From positions 5,071,352-5,135,351 of the forward strand of contig NZ_AQUI01000002.1 of NCBI RefSeq assembly GCF_000371785.1: 64,000 bases of DNA, in the 5' to 3' direction. The stretch is from Actinopolyspora halophila DSM 43834 (GTDB lineage: Bacteria > Actinomycetota > Actinomycetes > Mycobacteriales > Pseudonocardiaceae). The notes under the pieces are model-generated. The model was not told the DNA's origin, made no database searches, and saw only the letters and a list, made by a program, of their open reading frames with translations. The number at the start of each line of letters is the position of its first letter. Within the stretch, counting starts at the first letter, position 1. Below are positions 43,663-51,529 of the stretch, piece by piece. Made by a program: the position numbers and the translations under genes.

Positions 43663-44376
43663 TCAGCGACGTTCGAATATCAGATCGTGCACCGCTCGCC
43701 CCTCGGCATGAGCACGTTCCTCGAACTTGGTGACCGGTCGCCACTCCGGACGTGGCGCCCAACCACCGGGATGATCGGCGTAACCGTTGCGCAGTTCGGG
43801 CCGGGCGGTGCAGACCTCCATCATCTGTTCGGCGTAGTCCTGCCAGTCGGTCGCCAGGTGCAACACCCCCCCTTCCCGGAGCCTCGAGGCCACCAGCTCG
43901 ACGAACTCGGGCTGCACCAGTCGACGTTTGTGGTGACGCTTCTTGGGCCAGGGATCGGGGAAGAAGATCCGCGCCTCCGCCAGTGACCCCGGAGACATGT
44001 GCTCGCGCAGCAACACGGTCGCGTCACCGCGCAGCAGGCGGAGGTTGTCGATTCCCATTTTCTCGGCACGCAGGAGCAGCTGCGCCAAGCCCGGTTTGTA
44101 CACCTCGACCGCCAGGTGGTCGAGATCCGGCCGGGCCGCGGCCAGTTCCGCTGTCGTCTCCCCCATGCCGGAGCCGATCTCCAGAACCAGCGGCGCGGAG
44201 CGGTCGAACCAACCGGTCGTGTCCAGTGACCCCTCGGGAAGCTCGGAGACGTAGCAGCCGAACTCCTCCCAATACCGGTCCCAGGCACGTTGTTGCCCGG
44301 CTGTCATCCGCTCACCGCGCCGCACGTAGCTGACAACCGTACGCCGCTGGGGAACCTGCTGGTCGGAAGCACTCAC
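43663..44376 (-). CDS. trmB: tRNA (guanine-N7)-methyltransferase
   Basis: A 237-residue SAM-dependent enzyme that methylates G46 in the variable loop of tRNA. The SAM motif is LEIGSGMGETTAELAA, with AVEVYKPGLAQLLLRAEKMG after it. The catalytic/tRNA-binding motif is IFFPDPWPKKRHHKRRLVQP, and the GGVLHLATDWQDYAEQMMEV block is conserved. The N-terminal RTVVSYVRRGERMTAGQQRA is typical of the family. The length is normal. It is a single gene; a hypothetical gene lies 107 bp upstream on the same strand. Confidence 0.95.
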   Translation of the reverse strand: MSASDQQVPQRRTVVSYVRRGERMTAGQQRAWDRYWEEFGCYVSELPEGSLDTTGWFDRSAPLVLEIGSGMGETTAELAAARPDLDHLAVEVYKPGLAQLLLRAEKMGIDNLRLLRGDATVLLREHMSPGSLAEARIFFPDPWPKKRHHKRRLVQPEFVELVASRLREGGVLHLATDWQDYAEQMMEVCTARPELRNGYADHPGGWAPRPEWRPVTKFEERAHAEGRAVHDLIFERR

Positions 44377-44483
44377 GGGAGGTCAGTATCGCAAACTCGA
44401 CTCCGGTCTCCGAGTTCGACCAGCGCTGTCGGACATCCGATCACCCTACGCACGGCCCGGTCGAACTCGCCGTCCGTACCGGA

Positions 44484-45056
44484 TCACCAGGACTCGATGC
44501 GTGGAAGGAGCCCGGACAACCCATCGATCCCCGGTTCGGGGACCGGGACCGTTCTACCGCTGTCCACCTGGGCGGGAAGGATGTTGAGCCACCCCGGGTG
44601 CTGGTCCGTCAGCGTGACGGTGGTCGGGACGGTCATCGGCGGCCGGTCGGAGGGAACGTATTCCCAGTAACCTATCTCACCCGCCGTCGACCAGGGTACG
44701 AAGATCCAGCCCCGCCGCTTGCTCAACAGGGAGTGCACGGCGTCCTCGAATTCGAAGCCCTCCGCGCGCGTGGAGATATCGCCCCGCTCCAAGGCACGCA
44801 ACCACCAGGGAACCGGCAGGCGCCCTGCCGAACCGTCGAGTCGACGGAACAGCTCGAGCACGTGTCCTTCCGGTGCGGTGTGCACCCACCCGCACCGCAC
44901 CGATGCCGGCGAGGTGGCCTCGTCCGCGGAGGGGGCCGGCTCGGTAGCCAGTGACCACTCCAGGCGGGGTATCGGAATCAGCCGTACATCGCTTTCCTCG
45001 TCCCCACTCGCCTCCACTTTTTGCTCATGCGACGAAAACTCACTCGAAAGAACCAC
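44484..45056 (-). CDS. Hypothetical protein
   Basis: A 190-residue acidic soluble protein that I do not recognise. Visible segments are LIPIPRLEWSLATEPAPSAD, GWVHTAPEGHVLELFRRLDG, LPVPWWLRALERGDISTRAE, GWIFVPWSTAGEIGYWEYVP and LTDQHPGWLNILPAQVDSGR. It is rich in Trp and Pro, with no signal peptide, membrane span or metal motif. The start at 45056 is the first ATG of the frame. It lies upstream of trmB on the same strand, but no shared role is evident. Confidence 0.6.
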   Translation of the reverse strand: MVLSSEFSSHEQKVEASGDEESDVRLIPIPRLEWSLATEPAPSADEATSPASVRCGWVHTAPEGHVLELFRRLDGSAGRLPVPWWLRALERGDISTRAEGFEFEDAVHSLLSKRRGWIFVPWSTAGEIGYWEYVPSDRPPMTVPTTVTLTDQHPGWLNILPAQVDSGRTVPVPEPGIDGLSGLLPRIESW

Positions 45057-45387
45057 AGTTCACCTTCCTCCGCGAGCACCGCGAGAGGGTCGGATAAACA
45101 CTCGCGGCAAGCACCCCCAGGGGATGCGCCCCGGAAACGGCGCTGGTTCGGGATCGCATCACTCACTTTACGAATTACCACGAACACGAGAGGTGAACGC
45201 AACCTCTCGAACCGTGGCCCCACCCTCACGCATGGGGGCCATCGATAGTAGCGCAGAACCAAGCGAACCGTAATCGAAGCAGCGCGCACAGTGCTCGCCG
45301 AGATCTTCCGTCGCGGCTGTTCGAGCGGCCGCGCGGCTTGAGCGAGCACTCGCTCGGCCGAGCCGGTGCGTGGGCAAGCGGCGAAGT

Positions 45388-45545
45388 CGCTTTACGCCGC
45401 CTGCGCAACCGACACCGCCGGGGGTTCAGGCGGGTCTCGCGAGGACAGCCCGCACGTGGCTGTAGCTTCCTGCTCGATGTGGGTGGATCCCTCAGCGAGC
45501 CCTCCACGGGGATTCCCACCAACACCGCCAAGCAAACCGACCCGC
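45388..45545 (-). repeat. Structured repeat, copy E (degenerate)
   Basis: Reading on the minus strand: GCGGGTCGGTTTGCTTGG, a GGGAATCCC box, then GCGAGACCCGCC-like and GGCGGTGTCGGTTGCGCAGG blocks in the same order as copy A. Plus-strand landmarks are GGCGGGTCTCGCGAGGACAG at about 45428-45448 and CGACACCGCCGGGGGTTC at 45409-45426. The hairpin arms no longer pair well. Confidence 0.6.
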
Positions 45546-45680
45546 GAATCCCTCAGGGGATCGGTCGGCGGAACCTCCTGCGGGCTCGTGAGTGGGCACC
45601 CCGACCTCGGGGTGACGACCTACGGGTCGCGCCGGACAACGGACTCCGGTGCGTAGCTGTCGACGACGGATCCCCGGAAC
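45546..45680 (+). repeat. Structured repeat, copy J (degenerate, inverted relative to copy E)
   Basis: Plus-strand order: GGTCGGCGGAACCTCCTGCGGG (about 45562-45583), then a GTGGGCACCCCGACCTCGGGG middle-stem remnant and GACGACCTACG at the inner-loop position, as in copy A. The 3' half has diverged. It sits head to head with copy E. Confidence 0.5.
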
Positions 45681-45801
45681 CGGAGACCGGTGTCGCCGAG
45701 CGACGACTCGCACGCGGTCGACACCGGGCGTAAATGCTCGAAGTCCGCGATGATCGGGCGATGGCCGGGGCCGCACGGAGACGACCCCGCCAGAAGTGAT
45801 C

Positions 45802-45839
45802 AGGGCCAGGGCCGTCCCCCGAATGACAGCCCTGGCCCT
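45802..45839. terminator. Isolated strong hairpin in a gene-free region
   Basis: AGGGCCAGGGC (45802-45812) and GCCCTGGCCCT (45829-45839) form a perfect 11-bp stem with a 16-nt loop. No annotated gene ends near it on either strand, so it may end an unannotated transcript or be a leftover from a lost gene. Confidence 0.55.
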
Positions 45840-46133
45840 TCCCCGTCCCGACCGTTAGGCACCCCCGAAGCGCCCGTACAGCCGGTCGATCCGGTTGTGC
45901 CAGGACTCACCCCGACAGAGTGCACAGTGCACAGCGGATCGTTACGCCTGCAATGGCCCCTTTCGGACCAGCTACCGTGATCTTATCGGCAGGGGTGAGC
46001 AGTCTCTCCCCCGGGATCGGTAACAGCGCGGAGTCGCACAGGGGGCTTTGATTTTCCTTCGCGTGAATTGTTCACCCGAACAGGCGTGTTGCACATTCGA
46101 TGGACTAACTGCCTGATGACAAATCGACGGAGT

Positions 46134-46154
46134 TTCGGGTCTCGCTCACCCGAA
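46134..46154 (-). terminator. Weak terminator after the ABC permease gene
   Basis: TTCGGGT and ACCCGAA form a 7-bp stem with a 7-nt loop, 25 bp past the permease stop on the minus strand. Confidence 0.4.
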
Positions 46155-46178
46155 GGAAGGAAAAACTGACGGTGGTGC

Positions 46179-46928
46179 TCACGCGTCACGCTTGCGGACC
46201 GTGACCAATGCCACCACGAGCATCACCAGCGCGATGGCGAGGAAGTAGACCAGCGAGGCCCACGGTCCGATCGGCATCTCGGAGACGGGCTGGCTCATCA
46301 TGGAGTCCCCTCCTCCGCGCATGAACCTGAAGGCCGCGGCGAACGGCAACCACTCGTAGATGTCCTCCCCGATGGTGGGCAGCAACTGGATCAACGACTC
46401 GGCCAGCAGCACCCAGATCATGATCAGCGTCACCGCACCGGCCGTCTGGCGTACCAACGCACCGACGGAAAGGGCGAGGATCGCGGCCCCCGCGAAAACC
46501 AACCCCACTCCGGCGACCTGCCGCCACTCGGCCGCCGTGTCCAGCACCAGAGCCTGGTCCGAGGTGAGCAGCCAACCCGCGGCCCACGAGCCGAAGGCGG
46601 CCAGCTCTCCGATCAGGAAGGCCAGCACCGCGACCACGGAGGTCTTGGCCAGCATGACGGCCACCCGGTTGGGCATCGCCTGGAAGGTTGCCCGGATGGT
46701 TCCGAACCGGTACTCGGTGGTCACGGCCAGCGTCGCCATCACCATGATCACGATGAGACCGAACTGGGCCCCCTGCTGGGTCATCCCGACGCTCATCGGC
46801 GCCGTTTCCTGGATCTGGGAGGCGAACATCGCGGCGAACCCGATGGTCAGCACCAGCGCCGTGACGATGCACCACCACGGGGACCGGGTGGAGAAGAGCT
46901 TCATACGTTCGACTGAGATCAATGTCAT
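46179..46928 (-). CDS. ABC-2 type transporter permease
   Basis: A 249-residue membrane protein with about six spans, beginning SVERMKLFSTRSPWWCIVTA, followed by TEYRFGTIRATFQAMPNRVAVMLAK between spans 2 and 3, a motif typical of ABC-2 permeases. The last span is SLVYFLAIALVMLVVALVTV, ending in RKRDA. It pairs with the ATPase gene 132 bp upstream on the same strand. This type of two-component exporter is often used for antimicrobial peptides or other hydrophobic compounds and is often controlled by a nearby two-component system; the substrate is unknown. Confidence 0.9.
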   Translation of the reverse strand: MTLISVERMKLFSTRSPWWCIVTALVLTIGFAAMFASQIQETAPMSVGMTQQGAQFGLIVIMVMATLAVTTEYRFGTIRATFQAMPNRVAVMLAKTSVVAVLAFLIGELAAFGSWAAGWLLTSDQALVLDTAAEWRQVAGVGLVFAGAAILALSVGALVRQTAGAVTLIMIWVLLAESLIQLLPTIGEDIYEWLPFAAAFRFMRGGGDSMMSQPVSEMPIGPWASLVYFLAIALVMLVVALVTVRKRDA

Positions 46929-47060
46929 AATAGAATCCCGTTGAAAAGATGCAGGTCAGCAGTTCGCCGCGCGAACCAGAACCGCCGTCCCGCACACGTG
47001 TGGACTGTGGATCGAGGAGGTCGACACCGGTGGCGACCCGGCCACCGGCTCAGCTCGGCT

Positions 47061-48023
47061 TCACTTCTCGGCCGTCGCGAGCGACCCGTTCCCGGGGAGG
47101 GCGGATTCCGGTTCACCGGTGCGGTACTCCACGTCCTGCCCGGTCATCTGCATGAACGCGTCCTCGAGCGAACCGCGCTGAGCGGACAGCTCGTGCAGCA
47201 CGAAACCGTGCCCCGCCGCGAGCTCGCCGATCCGTTCGGTGGTCGCCTCGGAGACGATCAGACTGTCGGGTTCACGGGAATCCGGGGGAGCCACCGCCAT
47301 CCCCTGCGCGGTCAGCACCTCACGCAGCTGTTCCGCCTGGGGAGCGCGGACCTTGACGGAGGAGCTGCCGGTGCTGTTCACGAACTCCTCGGTGGTGCAC
47401 TGGGTGATGAGCCTTCCACGGCCGACCACCACCAGCTCCTCGGCAGTCTGCGCCATCTCGGAGAGCAGGTGACTGGAAACCAGCACGGTGCGTCCCTCGG
47501 CGGCCAGCCGCTGCATGAACCGGCGAATCCAGTTGATGCCCTCCGGGTCCAAACCGTTCACCGGTTCGTCGAACATCAGGACGTCCGGGTCGCCGAGCAG
47601 AGCCGTCGCGATCCCGAGACGTTGGGACATGCCGAGCGAGAAACCACCGGCCTTGCGCCGGGCCACTTCGGTGAGCCCGACGGTGTCCAGCACCTCGTCC
47701 ACCCGCTTCGCGGGGATCCCGTTGGAACGCGCCATCCACTTCAGGTGCGCGTACGCCGAACGGTTCGGGTGGACCCATTTCGCGTCCACCAGGGCTCCGA
47801 CCGTACGCAGCGGATTCCTCAGGTCGGTGTAGCGCTTGCCGTCGAAGAGGACCTCGCCCGCCGTGGGCTGGTCCAGCCCGAGCATCATGCGCATGGTGGT
47901 CGACTTGCCCGCGCCGTTCGGGCCGAGGAAGCCGGTCACCTTGCCGGGTTTGACGGTGAACGACAGATCGTTCACCGCGACCGTCGAACCGTAGCGTTTG
48001 GTGAGGCCCACAGCCTCGATCAT
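47061..48023 (-). CDS. ABC transporter ATP-binding protein (DrrA/CcmA-like)
   Basis: A 320-residue ATPase: MIEAVGLTKRYGSTVAVNDL, Walker A GFLGPNGAGKSTTMRMMLGL, signature FSLGMSQRLGIATALLGDPD, Walker B VLMFDEPVNGLDPEG, and switch His in RTVLVSSHLLSEMAQ. The C-terminal domain (about 220-320) resembles DrrA-type exporters. The ATG at 48023 is fixed by a CCAGGAG site; the 80 extra residues open upstream are not coding. Together with the downstream permease it forms an exporter. A response regulator and kinase pair lies 1 kb upstream on the same strand. Confidence 0.94.
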   Translation of the reverse strand: MIEAVGLTKRYGSTVAVNDLSFTVKPGKVTGFLGPNGAGKSTTMRMMLGLDQPTAGEVLFDGKRYTDLRNPLRTVGALVDAKWVHPNRSAYAHLKWMARSNGIPAKRVDEVLDTVGLTEVARRKAGGFSLGMSQRLGIATALLGDPDVLMFDEPVNGLDPEGINWIRRFMQRLAAEGRTVLVSSHLLSEMAQTAEELVVVGRGRLITQCTTEEFVNSTGSSSVKVRAPQAEQLREVLTAQGMAVAPPDSREPDSLIVSEATTERIGELAAGHGFVLHELSAQRGSLEDAFMQMTGQDVEYRTGEPESALPGNGSLATAEK

Positions 48024-48163
48024 CTTCACTCCTGGGCGGACTCGGTGACGGCCGGAACGAACGATCCCGGTTCCGGCCCCATGCCACACGTCAGGATGCC
48101 CGACGACCGGGTGCGCGCGCGTCAGCCTTCGGTCTAAAACCGAATAGTCTTCAAGTCGTACTC

Positions 48164-48189
48164 CCTCCTCCGGGAAGCCCCGGAGGAGG
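48164..48189 (-). terminator. Terminator after the Cof-type HAD gene
   Basis: CCTCCTCCGGG (48164-48174) with CCCGGAGGAGG (48179-48189), a perfect 11-bp stem closed by an AAGC tetraloop, 16 bp beyond the stop on the minus strand. Confidence 0.75.
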
Positions 48190-48204
48190 ATCGACCGGCG
48201 AAGG

Positions 48205-49011
48205 TCAACCGAGCGGGAACCAGCGCTCCAGTGCCGTGACCAGACCGTCCTCGGCGACCGCACCGGTCACCTCGTCGGAGGACAGTCGCACGGTGGCAGG
48301 CGCCTGCCCCATGGCCACCCCGTGCCGGGCCCAGTTCAACATCCGGATGTCGTTGTCCCCGTCACCGACCGCGAGCGTGTCCTCGGCCCCCACCCCGAGC
48401 TCGACCCGCAGCTTCTCCAGGGAGGCGGCCTTGGTCACCCCGTCGGGGACAACCGTCACCCACGGTTCGTAGTGATCGATCGTGTGAATGCAGCCGGGCA
48501 GCTCCACCCCTTCCAGATTTCCCCACACCTCGGCGGGGGAGTGCCCGGCCCAGTTCGCGATGAACCTGGGGACGGGACCCGCGACCAGTTCGGGAATTCC
48601 GCTGCGCCACTGGGGCCCGTGCAGCTCTCCCTCGGCGAACGGCTCGGTGACCAGGCTTCCCCTGCCGACCTGCTCAGCCGCGAACAACGCGCCCGGCAGC
48701 AGAAGACTCAAGCGCTCGTGAACGGGCTGCGGATCGAAGGTCTCCACCGAGACGGCCTCTCCCGAGGCGACGTCGACCCGGACAGCACCGTTGGAGCACA
48801 GGGCATCGCCCGAGGCCATCCCCAGCTCGTCGAGCACGGGCAGGGCTCCGAGCATGCTCCTGCCGGTGGCGATGACCACCTGGGTCTGCCCGGCCACGCG
48901 GGCCACGATGTCGCGCACCGGCGCGGCTATCGCCTGCGTGGCCGGATCGAGCAAGGTCCCGTCCACGTCGAGCGCGACCAGACGTGGTTTCCAACTGGAT
49001 GCTGCGGTCAC
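48205..49011 (-). CDS. Cof-type HAD hydrolase
   Basis: A 268-residue HAD-IIB (Cof/YidA-like) phosphatase. Motif I is RLVALDVDGTLLDPATQAIA, motif II VVIATGRSMLGALPVLDELG, the Lys of motif III is in PDGVTKAASLEKLRVEL, and motif IV is TLAVGDGDNDIRMLNWARHG. The large cap domain lies between motifs II and III. Such enzymes dephosphorylate sugar phosphates, nucleotides or cofactors such as FMN; the substrate is open. It is separated from the ABC operon by a terminator. Confidence 0.9.
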   Translation of the reverse strand: MTAASSWKPRLVALDVDGTLLDPATQAIAAPVRDIVARVAGQTQVVIATGRSMLGALPVLDELGMASGDALCSNGAVRVDVASGEAVSVETFDPQPVHERLSLLLPGALFAAEQVGRGSLVTEPFAEGELHGPQWRSGIPELVAGPVPRFIANWAGHSPAEVWGNLEGVELPGCIHTIDHYEPWVTVVPDGVTKAASLEKLRVELGVGAEDTLAVGDGDNDIRMLNWARHGVAMGQAPATVRLSSDEVTGAVAEDGLVTALERWFPLG

Positions 49012-49086
49012 ACCGGCAGCCTATCCACCACACGCACCGCCGCAGCCGGAACGTGCGACGACGCACGAGGCCCGGCGGGCACGAAA

Positions 49087-49743
49087 CTACTCACCACCCG
49101 GACGCACCAGACCTGTCTCGTAGGCGAGCACCACGGCCTGCACCCGGTCACGCAGTTCGAGCTTGGACAGCACACGCCCGATGTGGGTCTTCACGGTCGC
49201 CTCGGAGAGGAACATGCGTTCGGCGATCTCGCCGTTGGACAGCCCCTTGGCCGTGTTGACCAGGACCTCGCGCTCGCGGTCGGTGAGCACCTCCAGCACG
49301 GAGTCGTCCCGCAGCTCACCCCCGGCGGCCCCGAGGAAGCGGTCCAGCAACCGCTTGGTCACGCTGGGCGAGACGACGGCATCCCCCTCGTGCACGGAAC
49401 GCACGGCGGAAACCAGGTCGTCGGGCGGGGTGTCCTTGAGCAGGAAACCGCCGGCCCCGGCCCGCAGTGCGGACAAGGCGTAGTCGTCGAGGTCGAAGGT
49501 GGTCATCACCAGCACCTTGGCCAGGTCCTCCCCCACTATGAGCTCGGTGGCACGCACCCCGTCCATCCCCGGCATCCGAACGTCCATGAGCACCACGTCG
49601 GGAGCGTGTTCGCGCGCCTTGTCCACAGCGGAGGCCCCGTCCGCCGCTTCGTCGACCACCTGCACGTCCTCCTGGGAGTCCAGCACCATGCGCAGGCCGA
49701 CCCTCATGAGTTCCTGATCGTCGACCAGTACCACGCGAACCAT
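49087..49743 (-). CDS. NarL/LiaR-type response regulator
   Basis: A 218-residue response regulator with phosphoacceptor Asp54 (VVLMDVRMPG), the acidic pair Asp8-Asp9, VLVMTTFDLDDYAL with the conserved Thr, and GFLLKDTPPDDLV with the conserved Lys. The C-terminal HTH is LTDREREVLVNTAKGLSNGE, then MFLSEATVKTHIGRVLSKLE. It follows its cognate kinase by 173 bp. The ABC exporter downstream on the same strand is a plausible target, since LiaRS-like systems often control drug exporters; this is inference. Confidence 0.92.
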   Translation of the reverse strand: MVRVVLVDDQELMRVGLRMVLDSQEDVQVVDEAADGASAVDKAREHAPDVVLMDVRMPGMDGVRATELIVGEDLAKVLVMTTFDLDDYALSALRAGAGGFLLKDTPPDDLVSAVRSVHEGDAVVSPSVTKRLLDRFLGAAGGELRDDSVLEVLTDREREVLVNTAKGLSNGEIAERMFLSEATVKTHIGRVLSKLELRDRVQAVVLAYETGLVRPGGE

Positions 49744-49916
49744 GCCGGTCAGCCTATAGCAGGACCTCGGCGTCCCGGTTCGCTCAGGCGGCGCGGGTGG
49801 CGCGCCCGCTCACGATCCCGCTGAAGCGGGAGCGGTGGTTCCGGCACTGCCCGCGCCGGAGAACACCGGCGAGCCACCGCGGTCGAACGGGCGCACGCTC
49901 TCGCCCGGGGAACCGG

Positions 49917-51185
49917 CTACGGGGTCCCGGCCGCGGCTCGCTCACCCTCCAGCGGGAGGTCGGCGCGCACGCTCCAACCACCGTCGGCGTTCGGTCCCGC
50001 TTCGAGGCTCCCGCCGTAGACGGTGGCCCGTTCCCGCATCCCGATGACGCCGTTGCCCCCGGAGGACTGCGGAGCCAGCACACCGCGCGCCCCGCTGTCG
50101 GAGACCTCGATGCGCATGCTGCTGCCCACCTCCTCCAGCGACACCGTCGCCGTCGCGTTCCACCCCGCGTGCTTGAGCACGTTGGTCAACGACTCCTGGA
50201 CGATGCGGTAGACGGCCAGTCCCGGCCCGGTCGGAACCCGGTCCAGCTCCCCGTCGATCCGCAGGGTCACCGGCAGTCCCAACGCACGAACTCGTTCCAC
50301 GAGGTCGCGAACACCGTTCGCACCGGGTTGGGGAGAGCGGTCCCCGGTGTCGTCCCGCTCCTCCGGGTGGCGCAGCACGTGGAGCAGGCTCCGCAACTCG
50401 CTCAGGGCGTCCCTGCCGGTGTTTCCTATGGTCGTCAGCGCCTGCTCCGCCAGCTCCGGTTTCCGCCGCACGGCGTAGGTGGCGCCGTCGGCGTGGGTGA
50501 CCATCACGCTCACCGAGTGCGCGAGCACGTCGTGCAACTCCCTGGCTATGCGGTTGCGCTCCTCGGCCACCGCGATCCTGGCCTGCTGGTCCTGTTCGAA
50601 CTCCAGGCTGCGCAGCCTGCTCTCCGTCGCTTCCTGATACGCCCTGCGCGCGCCGACGTACTCGCCGAGCACCCAGCAGAACCCGAGCTCGAGCCCCAGC
50701 TGGATCGCGAAGAGCACGAGGGGCATCCCCCCGTGGAGCTCGTCGAGCAGCACCAGTGGAACCAACCACGTCACGGCGATGCCGCAGGCATAGCACGCGG
50801 CCGCGCTCCTGCCCACGTAGGCGACCAGGGTGTACAGCATGATCAGCACCACGAAGGCGGCCGGGCGGGTGACCATCTCCTGCTGCGTGACCAGCTGCAC
50901 CAGCAGACCGAGCAGCATCAGGTAGGCGATCGGCACCGGCAGGGTCCTGCGCAGCACCAGCGGGAGGACCAGCAGCACCCCGGCGAACACGTCCCAGAAC
51001 GGAGCGGGGGATCGGGCGACGGCGTCGCCGAGCGTGCCGCGCGTGATCTCGGCCAGCAGCACCAACAGCATCAGCATGCTGTCCCCCGCGCTCGGGTGGG
51101 CGCGCATCCACAGAATCAGTCTCCGCACGTTCGCCCACGGTAACCCGTTGCGCTGTCCGGACGCGTCGTTGCGTGGTCGAGACAC
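49917..51185 (-). CDS. Membrane histidine kinase (HisKA_3 type)
   Basis: A 422-residue kinase with about six membrane segments (residues about 32-165, from DSMLMLLVLLAEITRGTLGD to VLFAIQLGLELGFCWVLGEY). The dimerisation motif IARELHDVLAHSVSVMVTHA has phosphorylated His218. The ATPase domain shows IVQESLTNVLKHAGWNATAT and SGGNGVIGMRERATVYGGSL. This is the usual DesK/LiaS-like actinobacterial layout. The start is the first ATG, but a later one (MRAHPSAGDSM, residue 27) is possible. It pairs with the response regulator downstream. Confidence 0.92.
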   Translation of the reverse strand: MSRPRNDASGQRNGLPWANVRRLILWMRAHPSAGDSMLMLLVLLAEITRGTLGDAVARSPAPFWDVFAGVLLVLPLVLRRTLPVPIAYLMLLGLLVQLVTQQEMVTRPAAFVVLIMLYTLVAYVGRSAAACYACGIAVTWLVPLVLLDELHGGMPLVLFAIQLGLELGFCWVLGEYVGARRAYQEATESRLRSLEFEQDQQARIAVAEERNRIARELHDVLAHSVSVMVTHADGATYAVRRKPELAEQALTTIGNTGRDALSELRSLLHVLRHPEERDDTGDRSPQPGANGVRDLVERVRALGLPVTLRIDGELDRVPTGPGLAVYRIVQESLTNVLKHAGWNATATVSLEEVGSSMRIEVSDSGARGVLAPQSSGGNGVIGMRERATVYGGSLEAGPNADGGWSVRADLPLEGERAAAGTP

Positions 51186-51529
51186 CTGTCATACCGGAGC
51201 GGGGCGAACCGCACGTTTTCCCGGGGCCGATGTCCCGCTCGGCTTCCGCTCGTCCGAGCGGGTTCGAGCAGCGCCACCTCTCACTCGGGTCAGTGATATT
51301 TCGCTTCCGGTCGGCGACGTACGGCCGTTCGGCCCTCCAGCGCTGCTCCTGGCGGAGCATTCTCGCCCGACGATGTTGACGCGAAGTGTGTTCTACGACA
51401 CCAATGTTCGTTGATGGTGACTGACGTCCGGTTGTGTTTTTCTCTGTTGCCGAATGTGCTCCCCACTTCCCACGGCGGCGAAAACCTCACACCGGGCGGG
51501 AGCCACCTGATGTCGTGTGAGGAGGATCG
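51186..51529. other. 344-bp non-coding region upstream of the GH2 gene
   Basis: No coding sequence is evident. The last 170 bp are less G+C-rich than the surroundings and include a TTGACG hexamer at 51376-51381, but no well-spaced -10. They probably hold the divergent promoters of the kinase and glycosidase genes. Confidence 0.4.

Larger units (their letters stand above)
45057..46178. other. 1.1-kb gene-poor region with opposed repeat copies
   Basis: None of the open frames here looks like a real protein. The region holds two degenerate copies of the structured repeat facing opposite ways (about 45388-45545 minus and 45546-45680 plus) and an isolated strong hairpin at 45802-45839. From 45850 to 46130 I see nothing definite. 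An ancestral gene may have decayed here. Confidence 0.6.

Noticed and set aside
45690-45980. Open frame of 96 codons in the gene-free region
   Set aside because: Contains the hairpin at 45802-45839, Pro/Ser-rich without motifs or ribosome site.
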